Source of the DNA: Nepenthes gracilis
Taxonomy: Eukaryota > Streptophyta > Magnoliopsida > Caryophyllales > Nepenthaceae
Length of the DNA: 64,000 bases
Assembly: GCA_033239525.1 (NCBI GenBank)
Contig: BSYO01000022.1
Location: 6,777,947 to 6,841,946 of the forward strand
Direction of reading: 5' to 3'
Shown: one piece after another, positions 24,360 to 35,924 of the stretch
Layout of the letters: every line of letters begins with the position of its first letter
How positions within the stretch are numbered: position 1 is the stretch's first letter
Made by a program: the position numbers and the translations under genes
Notes under the pieces: generated by a model
The model's input: the letters and a program-made list of their open reading frames with translations, nothing else
What the model was told of the DNA's origin: nothing
Databases searched by the model: none

Positions 24360-25299
24360 TGAATTTTAATTATTCACTTCTTTAGTCGGTAAGATCTACT
24401 GGCCCTGGTTCTTAATAAAAATTAGTTTTAGATATGATTTGATGACTTAAAAGGTTAAGAATAAGATAAAAATAATTTAAAAATTTTACATAAGCTAATC
24501 ATGTAATTGTTATGAAAATTTATAGCATATCGTTAAATTTGGTGCATTGATCCTCCCTATATGATTTAAAAGCAAAGATATACATGTTTATTACTATATT
24601 ATAAGTCTTATTGAATTTTTAATTCACTTTTTTATTTTTACTAACATCCTTCAGATGAAACGCACAAATGCTTGATGGATGGACGGGAATGATGGATTGA
24701 GCTTATTTGAAGAGTTTATGTTATGTTTATTGATGTATTATGTATTCGGATAGTGTTTAATATGTTATATTGTGGTATTGTGGCTTTTGGATATTGGTCA
24801 GTAAATCGTTTCAAGTTTGGATAGCTAAATATGCTATTTTTGAACTTCGAACAGATTTTGATATTCATTAATGCTATATTTAGTTGATGATCAGACTATG
24901 GACAGCGCTAAGATGTTTAAAATTGATGTACCGAATTATCGGATAGCTTTAGAACTTGTTAGATGATGTTATGTGTGTCATAAGATAGTTTTTGAATAGC
25001 AGGTTAGGGATTAATGTTATTATGATTTTAAAATTACTCCGATTGTCCAATGACTAGTTATCGGTAGTTAGATTATAGTTTATGATTCATTTTCGTAGTT
25101 AGTATACTTTGATACTTGTTTTAAGTAAGTATTAATATTTATGTAAGATCCGACGTCAAATATTTTAGTCAGTGTCAAAGTCACATATTAACGTGACATA
25201 TATATATGCATCATATATATGGTTTATATAATACTCCAATATTTTGACTCAGATTTATTAAATTATCATGTAAGATTATTCTATTAATTTTAAAATAAT
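24360..25299. other. AT-rich stretch without a recognised feature
   Basis: No gene or clear repeat is visible. The segment 24650-25140 is T/G-rich on the plus strand and could be an old LTR, but it matches no other LTR in the window. Confidence 0.4.
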
Positions 25300-27090
25300 A
25301 ATAAATATTATTAATAATGGGATGATCAAGCAAACTACTAATAATGTTATACCAGTGAAAAGGCAAGGAAGAACTTTTTTAAAATTCAAACTAAAGGTCA
25401 ATTTAATAAATATTGCTTCTTTCCTAGATTTATACCTACATGCTAAGGTTGTAAAAAAATTGGTCATATTCAACTCCATTATTATGTAATTAATTTCTAA
25501 AATGATCATAAATGAAGTACAAAAATAACAGTATTGTAAATTGTATTAAATATCTAAATAAATAAGTAACTAAACTGACCAAGAAAATTAACTAAGAGAA
25601 GAAAGTTTAGATTATAAAGAGCAAACTTCGGAACTCAAAATGTAATTTTGTTTGTCATGTTACTCATTGTGTTGAGGACTCAATTATATTGACATAGTGC
25701 CTTAATAATGGATCCTCTAGGCACATAAGTAATAATAAGTCTATATTTATGTTGCTTACGGACTATCCTCATGGGATGATTGCGTTTAGTGATAGAGTTA
25801 ACACTCCTATTTTGGGTAAATGCTGGATTAATATTTTTGATCTTATGAAGCATTATGAAGTGTTATATACAGATGGCTTAAAATCTAACCACTTAAATAT
25901 AGCTTAATTTTGTGATAAAAATCTTAAAGTTGAATTTTTTAAAGATAAATGGCAATTTATAATATAAATAGATCACTTGTGTTAGAAGGAAAGAAAACTC
26001 TTGATAACTTCTACAGGATTATCCCTGGACCAGTTATAGGGTGCTATCTCACAGAGATTGATTCAACAAAATTTCAGTACCATTTCCCATGTTACCTAAA
26101 TTTTAAGAGTTTGTCTAAGATCTAAAAAATAAGCATTATTGATAGCTTATTCAAACTAATGAATGTCAAAAATCATGTGTGTGGTCCCTATAAACTTGGA
26201 AAAAAAAAAACTCGATCAAATTACCAAACAATAACTAATAACACATCATGTCCTCTTAAATTGATCAATATGGATCTAGTGTGACCCTCTAGAACTGAGT
26301 CTAGGAGGCAAGAGTTATATCTTAGTTCTTATTGATGACTATTTTAGATATTTTTAGATTAAATTAATGCATGAGAAATTTGGCACAGTTGAAATTGTAA
26401 AAATTCTTTCCAAAAATCTCACTAAAAAAATAGTATGTTCTATTGATTGAATTAAAAGTAACCAGAGTAAGAATTTGAAGTAACTATGATAATTTTATGA
26501 TAAAGAAGTAATCAAATATAAATTTTTTGTCCTATTACTTGCTAACAAAATGGAGTAGTTGAACAAAAAAATAGAGTTATTTAAGAGATGGTTAGGACAA
26601 CAAAACAATGCATAGTAAAAAAAAATAGACATTTATTTTTGGGACGAGATGGTGAGCAATGTTTGCCATATTATCAATAGGGTCTACTTAAGATTCGAAA
26701 TAGATAATACTCTATATGAATTTAAAAAAGAAAAGAGACCAAATATTAAATATTTTTATATTTTTTAACAGTAAATATTACATTCTATAAGATAAAAAAA
26801 ATTTAAGAAAGTTTGATTGAAAAAGTAAAGAAGAAATTTTCTTAGGATATTTTCAATCCGATAGAGCCTATAAAGCTTACAAACTCTATAGATTTAAGGT
26901 AATGGAATCAACCAGTGTTGCTCTCAAAAAAGTTTCAAATGAAGAATCTGTGGATAATGAATGTTTGGAAGAGGAAAGTAGTAAAAAGGAATCTTGTCAT
27001 GAAACAAACTTTGATTTAAATACTAATCAAGCATATGATGTCATTCTAGATAAGGAACCCCCTTGTAAAATCAAATGACATCAGTATCTT
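25300..27090 (+). mobile_element. Element H: heavily decayed Ty1/copia remnant
   Basis: Plus-strand fragments appear in copia order. A knuckle-like CKKIGHIQLH occurs near 25450. A protease-region string, NNGSSRHISNNKSIFM then LLTDYPHGMIAF, lies near 25705-25790. The integrase word QNGVVEQKNRVI and EMVRTTKQCI occurs near 26550-26610. Nearly every stretch has stops, and no LTR was found. The QNGVVERKNR-type integrase word suggests a SIRE/Maximus- or Tork-like source; the lineage is not secure. Confidence 0.7.
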
Positions 27091-27197
27091 AATCTTTATT
27101 ATTTATAAGAGTATAAGTGTCTCTCTAAATGATATTAATTTTTTGAGATATGAAAATCAAAATTAAACGCAAGGCAAATATATGGCTGCACTTCACA

Positions 27198-27293
27198 ATA
27201 GTTCAAAATGTGATTTCAATACTATCATCACCTGTTCATCCAATAATAGTTCAAAATGTGATTTCAATACTATCATCACGTGTTCATCCAATA
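27198..27293. repeat. Two-copy tandem repeat, 48-bp unit
   Basis: ATAGTTCAAAATGTGATTTC... through CATCCAATA is repeated exactly once with a single substitution (CACCTG versus CACGTG). No gene reading is needed to explain it. Confidence 0.92.
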
Positions 27294-27984
27294 ATTTTTA
27301 TGTCTTTAAATAATCAAAATCACATTTTGTTAACATAATATTAAACTTTACATATCAAATAAAAATAACTACAAAATTACGATAATAAACACATATATTT
27401 ATCATTTAAATGATTAGTTCATATATGATTTGTCATATCAACTTTTGAAATCTCAAATCAAATTCTATAATTAGCAGGCCATTTCATTACTCAATTTATA
27501 CCATTTTTAGAAGTCAAAAACACGATCTAATAGTATGCTATTAAATTACGCATTACTTAGATAAAAACAACCATAAAGATAAACGCGTACCAATTTAAAG
27601 TGTAATTGAACAACCCGAAAATTATTTGTCACCATAGCTAGAAACTAGAATGACAAATTTTAATACTTGTTGAAGCAATTTCGACACTCGATTTTTGATG
27701 CTTCGGAAGTTGAAACCACATTCCATCAATAAAAAATTATAATATACATGTAATAGTATAAAAATAGTGACTTTATTAGTATAAATTTATTTATATAATA
27801 TATAAATGGTTTGTTCTAGAATAGTTCAGAGCAAATATTTTTTTCCTCCCTCGGGCACTATTTGTCATCTTCCTTAAATAGGAGCTATTGTTCACACTAC
27901 TATTCATGTCAGAATTTTAATTCTTATAGTATGCAAAATCTTTTAAGATGGCCAAGATTTCCATATAACAAATATTAAACTATT
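27294..27984. other. AT-rich intergenic stretch
   Basis: I see nothing supportable here apart from the 5-bp ATATT at its right edge, which is the left target-site duplication of element E. Confidence 0.5.
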
Positions 27985-27989
27985 ATATT

Positions 27990-28109
27990 TGTTGAGTTAT
28001 CAGTCACTCTCATGTGAGCACATACCCATTTGATGTGCTATTCGGTAGTTTGGATGTGGACACACGATATTATACTGATATGGTGGATTATAGTGTTCGC
28101 ATGCGCAAA
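27990..28109 (+). repeat. Element E 5' LTR, truncated
   Basis: The fragment follows the 3' LTR and the related solo LTR F (46880-46960: GTGTTTGCATCAGCAAAG) up to GTGTTCGCATGCGCAAAG, then jumps to internal sequence. Confidence 0.8.
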
Positions 28110-29915
28110 GATGACGAGTGAGCCTCAATTGTTACCAAGGGTGACATGTTGTTGGTATGTAAGAAGGATGAAGTGAACAATTTGGTGGATCACAAGACTA
28201 ATTGAATGATGAACAATGGTGCATCACTTCATGTCACGTCACGTTATAAAGAAAATTTTTCACATCTTATACTCTCTGTGATTTTTGTAGTGTTGAAGAT
28301 GGGTAATGAATGTATCCCAGAATATCGGTTGTGGTGATGTGTGTATCATCATCAACAATGGAACAAAGCTATTGTTAAGGGATGTTCAACACATCCTGGA
28401 TATTCGGTTGAACATAATTTCAATAGAAAAACTTGACGACGAAGGATTTTATAACATATTTTGTGAAGGGCACAGAAGCTAACTTCAAGATCTTTGGTAG
28501 TTGCCTAGGGAAAGAAATTTTCAACTTGTAAGAGTCTATTTTAGCTAGAAATGTGTATGTTATTAAAAGTGAGGAGTTTTTCACTTTGTGGCATCGATGG
28601 CAGAGCTATATAAATGAAAAAAGGCTGAATTGTCTATCCAATAAGGACTTCCTATGGAGTGTAAAAGAAGCCAAATTGAAGACTTACACTCACTGTATGA
28701 CGGAAAAGTAATGGTAAGTTTCATTTTATAAAAACTTGTCCACGAGAAAAGTGATATTCTTGAGTTGGTCCACATCGACATATGTGGCTCTCTCAAGATA
28801 AAGACAATCAGAGTAGTATTGTATTTCATCACTTTTATCAATAATTGTTCAAGAAAGTTGTGGGTGTATTTGTTGAAGTTAAAAGATCAAACCCTTGATG
28901 TCTTCAAGTAAATTTATACCTTGGTTAAAAGGCAAACGGGAAAGAAGTTAAAATGCATCCGGAGTAATAACGGCGTTGAGTACATGGGAGCATTTAATGT
29001 GTATTGTCAAACCTACGAAATTCGACACCAAAGTATTTCATTGAAGACACCATAGCTGAATGGTCTGGCTGAATGGATGAATAGAACATTGATGGAGAAA
29101 GTTTGATGTGTGCTTTTAGACGTGAAACTCTTCGATTTATTTTAGGAGAAAGCCTTGAATGCCATAGCTTATATTATTAACCTATTATCGAGCAGTCCAC
29201 TAAATTAAAAAGTATCGGAAAAGGTGTGGTCTGAGAAAGAGGTATCCTATTACCACTTACCCGTATTCGAGTGTAAGGGATTTACCTACACCCCTAAGGA
29301 TGAGAGGTCTAAGTTGGAGCCGAAGATTTGGGATATTAGTTCTACTATCCAATAAAGAAGAAAATTGTTTGATTTAGGGATGCGGTGTTCTTTGAGGATG
29401 AGACAATTGAATATATCGGTAAAGAGGTGAAGGCCATTTCCAACAATGATAGCAGTCGGCTTTGTGATATACATCTTGAATCCTTGATACCGGTGTCGAA
29501 TCGTCATAAAGACGGTAATTAAGACAATACTAATGGGGAAGAAGATCGTAGGACTCCTGCACTCAATGGAGAGGATAATGCAAATGAGGATGATATTGTT
29601 CCTTGTGATGTTGTTGATCCAATCATGACCATTCCACTCCCACATTCAATGAGAGATCGAAAACTCTCTGTCTATCTATCGGCAGATTAATATGTGTTAC
29701 TTAGCGATGGAGGATGGCCCAAATGTTTCGTTGCAGTTATGGAGGATGAGCATGAATCAGAGTGTATGGAAGCTATGTAAGAAAAAACAAAATCGCTGCA
29801 GAAAAATCACACGTATGAACAGATGAAACCGCTAAAGGGCAAACGTATTTTGACGAACAAGTGTGTCTTCTATTTGAAGGGTGATGAGAATAGCCCATAA
29901 CCAAGGTACAAAGCG
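28110..29915 (+). pseudogene. Element E protease, integrase and start of RT (broken)
   Basis: Ordered pieces are SIVTKGDMLLVCKKDEVNNL, NNGASLHVTSRYKENF (protease region, with the expected DSGA-type Asp replaced by Asn), VLKMGNE, VHIDICGSLKIKTI-type integrase text near 28770-28840, LNGLAEWMNRTLME near 29060 and VFFEDETIEYIGKEV near 29390. The segment ends in GKRILTNKCVFYLKGDENSP and RYKA, the start of copia RT. In the LNGLAERMNRT motif one residue is altered to Trp. Frequent stops are present. Confidence 0.83.
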
Positions 29916-30447
29916 TGTCATGACCCGAAAATTAGTTGGTTTAATTAACTATTATTTTTAAATTTTAAATAAATTCAATAAATAACGTTAAGTATCAAAA
30001 TTCAAGTATAATAAATCAAATAAATAGGATCTGACAAATCAAAAATCCAAATCAAAAATCCACATAGGATCACATTGGACAATATTCAGATAATATAAAT
30101 ATGACATACTCTATAATCATCGTAAATGTAGTAATAATTCAACCAAAATTATAATTAAATATAATATAATATCTCAACTATTTATGAAATATAACTATGG
30201 GTTTATACCCGATCAATTCTAAAATCCAATTACATCAAATACCAATTTAAGCCATGATGAAACTAAAACTTATCAAATTAAACGAATAGCTGACAGATCA
30301 CGTCTTTACTCATACAATACATTTGGACATTCTACTCTGAAGGGACAAAATAGGAAATATGATCCTAGCGCTTAAGAAGTATAATATTTAAATGAAACGA
30401 GTCCAATAAATTAGAGAAACGGTTAAATGGATAAATACCCAATCAAA
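29169..30447 (+). repeat. Tandem segmental duplication, copy 1 (1279 bp)
   Basis: The copy spans element E pol (29169-29915) plus the first 532 bp of the inserted gypsy LTR (29916-30447). It begins TTATATTATTAACC and ends CCCAATCAAAT. Confidence 0.95.
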
Positions 30448-31714
30448 TTATATTATTAACCTATTATCAAGCAGTCCACTAAATTAAAAAGTATCGGAGA
30501 AGGTGTGGTCTGAGAAAGAGGTATCCTATTACCACTTACCCGTATTTGAGTGTAAGGGATTTGCCTACATCCCTAAGGATGAGAAGTCTAAGTTGGAGCC
30601 GAAGATTTGGGATATTAGTTCTACTATCCAATAAAGAAGAAAATTGTTTGATTTAGGGATGCGGTGTTCTTTGAGGATGAGACAATTGAATATATCGGTA
30701 AAGAGGTGAAGGTCATTTCCAACAATGATAGCAGCCGACTTTGTGATATACATCTTGAATCCTTGACACCGGTGTCGAATCGTCATAAAGACGGTAATTA
30801 AGACAATACTAATGGGGAAGAAGACCGTAGGGCTCCTGCACTCAATGGAGAGGATAATGCAAATGAGGATGATATTGTTCCTTGTGATGTTGTTGATCCA
30901 ATCATGACCATTCCACTCCCACATTCAATGAGAGATCGAAAACTCTCTGTCTATCTATCGGCAGATTAATATGTGTTACTTAGCGATGGAGGATGGCCCA
31001 AATGTTTCGTTGCAGTTATGGAGGATGAGCATGAATCAGAGTGTATGGAAGCTATGTAAGAAAAAACAAAATCGCTGCAGAAAAATCACACGTATGAACA
31101 GATGAAACCGCTAAAGGGCAAACGTATTTTGACGAACAAGTGTGTCTTCTATTTGAAGGGTGATGAGAATAGCCCATAACCAAGGTACAAAGCGTGTCAT
31201 GACCCGAAAATTAGTTGGTTTAATTAACTATTATTTTTAAATTTTAAATAAATTCAATAAATAACGTTAAGTATCAAAATTCAAGTGTAATAAATCAAAT
31301 AAATAGGATCTGACAAATCAAAAATCCACATAGGATCACATTGGACAATATTCAGATAATATAAATATGACATACTCTATAATCATCGTAAAGGTGGTAA
31401 TAATTCAACCAAAATTATAATTAAATATAATATAATATCTCAACTATTTATGAAATATAACTATGGGTTTATACCCGATCAATTCTAAAATCTAATTACA
31501 TCAAATACCAATTTAAGCCATGACGAAACTAAAACTTATCAAATTGAACGAATAGCTGACAGATCACGTCTTTACTCATACAATGCATTTGGACATTCTA
31601 CTCTGAGGGGACAAAATAGAAAATATGATCCTAACGCTTAAGAAGTATAATATTTAAATGAAACGAGTCCAATAAATTAGAGAAATGGTCAAATGGATAA
31701 ATACCCAATCAAAT
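30448..31714 (+). repeat. Tandem segmental duplication, copy 2 (1267 bp)
   Basis: It repeats copy 1 with about 20 substitutions counted by eye and one 12-bp deletion, where AAAATCCAAATC-type tandem text at about 30040 is present once fewer. After CCCAATCAAAT the sequence continues into the rest of the gypsy LTR, so copy 2 carries the original right side and copy 1 the original left side. Confidence 0.95.
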
Positions 31715-33550
31715 AATAATATAAATATAAATCTCCGATATTATTAATTCAATAGAAATTTAAGATCCAAAATTTAATGGTAGTCTTCTATTTAAGTTAA
31801 ATATTCATTTCCAAAATAAATATCCAATCAGAAAACAGTCATCATTGGGACATATATATATACATATATAAATGGAAGTGATTCGGATCGATTCCAATAA
31901 GCAGATATTCAATTCAAGTCTCAGTTCAAGTCTAAGTCCAAGACCAGATTTGCTTATGATTTGGGGTAGAATCTGGTAGTCGAATGATCTAATGGTGTAC
32001 GTAGAAGGTGAAGCAGTATTGTAATAGATAGTCCAAAGGTTCCGATCAAAACATATAGTTAAAATTATTTATACAAAATATACCAAAATCTATTTGTGGG
32101 CAAAATCAATGAATCTCAAATTCTAGCTTAAATCAAAATCCAATACAAATCTATATAGAAATACAAATCATACATTAAATTTGAGTTTTAATTATTTAAG
32201 GATTAACTTGAGGAATGGTTACACATATTTTTAGTAACCTTAGGTCATATCAAATGTAAATTAGGCCAACATATTTGGCCATCCATATACTCTATCTTTC
32301 ATGGGTAAGGTTACTCTCTATGTTTTGTAAGCCACAATTTTAGGTGTAACTCTTGAACTTGTTAGATATATTAGAATGGTTTAAATATATTTAATGTCAA
32401 ATTAAATCATCCAATTGGGAGGGATCACTACTTCAAACCTTTCTTATCGCCAAAAAGAAATTTTTAAAGAATAAATATCTCCCTACTAGGAGTTGACAAG
32501 AATATCTAATAATAAATCTAAATGTAGTGATCACAACCCGACACATGCATGTGAAAATCTACGACCTACGCAAGTTTCATGTACATTTCTGTATACACAT
32601 ATCGATTTAAACATATATAATGTCTGATATATTTTTCAGACTTTTAGAAAAATAGTAAACCCCACAAAATTATAAAACCCTATCAAAAATCCCCAAATTA
32701 ACCAATCAACCATACATGTATGTCTAGAATAAACAAATTGAATGTAGACAAATATATTCATGTTAATAAAAATTTCAAACAACATCTAAAATATATTAGA
32801 TATTAAATCAAACTAAGAGTAGGGATTATAGATAATTGCCTCAACCTCATAGTCTGCAAATATGAAGAAAGGATGCTTCGAAGTATTGAATCATGCGTTC
32901 TTTCCCTTCACTGCTGCATGCTGCCTGCGTCACTCCCCCTTTCTCTCTCTACGCAGCCTCAGCTACGCGCCGCCGCTTCACCTATGGCCGTTGTCAGCCA
33001 CCGGCATGTTGCCTCCACATGCCGCTGCTGCTGACACTACCAACAACTATCATCAGCCTCCTCAATGGTCTCTCCTCACCAAACATGGCCGCTAATGAAC
33101 TCTCCAGCCGTCGTCGACCACCTGCTTGATACCTCCTTGCCGCACATTGCTATCACCGACCACCTCTTCTCTCTCTCTCTCTCTCTCTCTTTCTCCTTCT
33201 CCCTCTCCTTTTTCTTCCGCCACACTACTCTCCTGCGCACGAACCCTCCTCCTTCCCCTTTCTCTCCTGTCTCATCTCTTTTCTTTTCCTTTCTTCCTTC
33301 TGCTTCCTTTGATTTCTTTTTTCTTATTTATTTATTTATTTATTATCATATTTATTTATTTATTTTTTCTTTTATTTTATGATCTAAAATCGATATTCGA
33401 ACAATAGTATGGGCATACATCTGATGTCAAGCCAACTAATCCAAATATCCTTTAAAAATTTATAATATTTAATTAATTTTTGTAACATCCAAATAATCCA
33501 AAATCATAATTAATATAAAAATAATGCAAATAGAGACCCAGAATATTACA
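31195..33550 (-). repeat. Gypsy (Del/Tekay-type) solo LTR inserted in element E pol
   Basis: In plus orientation the LTR runs TGTCATGACCCG ... GAATATTACA, the reverse of the family's TGTAATATT start and CGTGACA-type end, so it lies on the minus strand. Its length of 2356 bp equals that of element A's LTR. It is flanked by AAGCG (29911-29915, and repeated at 31190-31194) and AAGCA (33551-33555), a 5-bp duplication with one change. No internal region follows, so it is a solo LTR. The GC-rich, TC-microsatellite block is at 32880-33260; open frames there are not genes. Confidence 0.88.
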
Positions 33551-34910
33551 AAGCAAGGTTGGTTGTGAAAGACTTTAATCAGCAAAAGGGTACTAATTTT
33601 GATGATATTTTTACTCCAATTGTGAAGATGTCTTCAATTTGGATGGTGCTTGGATCGGCCATATTTCTTGATTTGGAAGTTAAATAATTGGATGTGTGGA
33701 CGGTATTTCTTCACAGTGACTTTGATGAGGAGATTTACATGGGGCAACCGGAGGGATTCCGAGTTGAGAGAAAGAATGCTCAGTATGTCGTCTAAATGAA
33801 AGCCTATATGAGTTAAAATAAGTTTTGAAACAATGGTATAAGAAGTTTGACTCCGTATGGTTGATCAAGGCTACTGGAAGATTATTTCGAACTAGTGTAT
33901 CTTTATTTTGAGGTTTTTCGAAGACGATTTCATTATTCTTCTATTCTATATGGATGATATGTTTATTGTTAGATGAAATGCCTCTTAGATTGCCTATTTA
34001 AAGCAATAGCCTGGAAAATCTTTTGCCATAAAATATTTAGGGCTGACAAAAAATAATTCTGGGTATAAGAATATTTTACGACTGTAAAGTAAGAAAATTG
34101 TAGATGTTCCAAGAGAGTTATGTGGAGAAGATACTTCAATGTTTCAAAATGGAGAAGTTGAAACCGATTAGCATTCACTTTAAATTGAGCAATTAGCAAT
34201 ACCCTTCCAAAAATGATAAAAAGGCTCGTATGAGAGGCATATCCTACTCTTTAGCCATGGGTAGCTTGATGTATGTCATGGTGTATATGAGACTAAATAT
34301 TGCTCATGCAATTAGAACGATTAGCTATTTCATGTTAAATCCTGGTAAGAAGTATTGGTCCACAGTAAAATGGATATTAAGGCATTTTTGAGGAATTTTC
34401 AAGCTATGCTTGTATTTCGAAAGTGATAGGACACTTCTGGTTGGGTATACTAATACAGACATGACGGGTAATGTCAACTCTCGGAAATCCAACTCAGGAT
34501 ATTTAGTCATGTTCGCGGGAGGAGTTGTCTCTTAGCAATCAAAATTGCAAAAGTGTGTTTCTCTTTCGACCAATGAGGCAAAATTTATTGTTGTGACCAA
34601 AGCAAGCAAGGAAACGCTATAGATAAAAAAGTTCATCCGAGAACTCAGCTTCAAATAAGTACGATATGTATTACTTTATGATAATCAAAGTACAATTCGT
34701 CTTTGTAGAAACTTATCATGTCATTCTAGATCGAAACACATTGATGTGAAGTATCATTAGGTGTGAAATGTTGTTGATTTAGAGTTGCTGACACTCGATA
34801 ACATCAGGAACGAGGAGAATAGATCGGGATGATGACCAAAGTATTACATATGGGAAAGCTTGAAATTTGATGTACTATTATCGAGATGACAATGATTGCC
34901 CCCATACGGT
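33551..34910 (+). pseudogene. Element E RT and RNase H after the insertion (broken)
   Basis: The reading resumes as RLVVKDFNQQKGTNFDDIF and TPIVKMSSI. EEIYMGQPEGFRVERKNAQY follows, and later the copia RNase H words LSTNEAKFIVVTKASKETL and HSRSKHIDVKYH (frame-corrected by eye only for recognition). It continues exactly where 29915 stops, which proves the insertion. Stops are frequent. Confidence 0.85.
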
Positions 34911-35453
34911 TGTGAGGGAAAGTTTGTTGGGTTATGAGTCACTCCCATATGGCCCACTCTATTTGATGTGTCGTTTCGTGATTTGGACAAGAACAAACGG
35001 TATTTTACTGATATGGAGGATTACAGGTGACTAGGGCCTGAAACGCCGATTTCAGAGGGAGAGGGCTTGAGACGCGCCCGAGAGGCACTCGAGGTACCAA
35101 ATTCAGTAGCCGAGCACTCAATGGGCCAAATCAAGTAGACAAGCACTCGGGCTCTATTTTTAAAGTAAAGAAGAATATTTTACTGGTCATGTCTTCTCTT
35201 TTTTATTTTATATTTTCTGCTTTTGGGCTTATTTATTATAAGGTATTGTGTTCTTATATTTGTGAGATTTGTATAATCGAACTTATTGCATAGTGAAGAT
35301 ATTTTTGGATGTATCATTTTGTAATTTTTTCTCATTTAAAAGTAGATTTTCCACATAAAAATTAGGTGTTCTGAATTTTTGTGATTATTGCTTATTTGTG
35401 GTACATTATTGTTTAATTTTTCACGGTTTAAATAAGAGGGTTGAATCCCAACA
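34911..35453 (+). repeat. Element E polypurine tract (34911-34924) and 3' LTR (34925-35453)
   Basis: TGTGAGGGAAAGT precedes the LTR start TGTTGGGTTATGAGTC. The 529-bp LTR ends CCCAACA, giving short inverted ends TGTTGGG/CCCAACA, and is followed by the ATATT duplication. Confidence 0.88.
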
Positions 35454-35879
35454 ATATTTATAATGTTTAGTTATTAACCTAGTGAACATTGGATGCAAGA
35501 ATTATAGAGAAAGTGAATAATTTTCACTTACTTGATTCTCCCCGCTTCCTTTAGAAATAAAAGTAGCAAACGACTCTCTCCTTCATGGTAGCAACACAAT
35601 CTCCTTTGCTCCATATCTTTCTTTTTCTCTCTCTCTCCTCTACATGCATGTGATATTAGGTTATGGGTCACTCTCATGTTGGCCCATACTTGTAATATTT
35701 CGGATCCTGTTTGAATTATTTTAATATTTATTGTGATTTTAGATATTTCGAATGTGGTAAAAATAAATTAAAATATTATAAAATTTTTAAGGAATAATCG
35801 GAAGTGTGGAGTGGTGCGCGAGGTGCGCCCGTATTATTGCCCGAGTACCGATTGGATTTTAGAATAAAAGAAAAATAAA

Positions 35880-35924
35880 TAAATAATAATAATAATAATA
35901 ATAGTAATAATAATAATAATAATA
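35880..35924. repeat. (AAT)n microsatellite in gypsy LTR
   Basis: A near-perfect AAT array followed by a poly-A run. Matching AT/AAT arrays sit at the same place in the LTRs at 38017-38100 and 44158-44245. Confidence 0.9.

Larger units (their letters stand above)
27985..35458 (+). mobile_element. Element E: TNT1-like copia retrotransposon with nested insertion; target-site duplication included
   Basis: The perfect 5-bp duplication ATATT lies at 27985-27989 and 35454-35458. Inside, the element starts TGTTGAGTTATCAGTCACTC at 27990 and ends with a 3' LTR (34925-35453) bounded by TGTTGGG and CCCAACA. The pol reads in TNT1-94-like order, but it is decayed and interrupted between RYKA and RLVVKDF by a gypsy LTR (ending 33550). 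A 1.28-kb tandem duplication spans that junction. The 5' LTR is truncated at about 28109 and joined directly to protease-region sequence, so gag is gone. The element is inactive. Confidence 0.9.

Noticed and set aside
29286..30924. Two nearly identical 119-residue minus-strand frames
   Set aside because: They look like a duplicated gene, but both are antisense to copia pol and are doubled only because of the tandem duplication.
32862..33407. Several overlapping frames, Ser/Pro/Leu-rich
   Set aside because: Same LTR block in the solo LTR, with TC microsatellite; no domain and no conservation.
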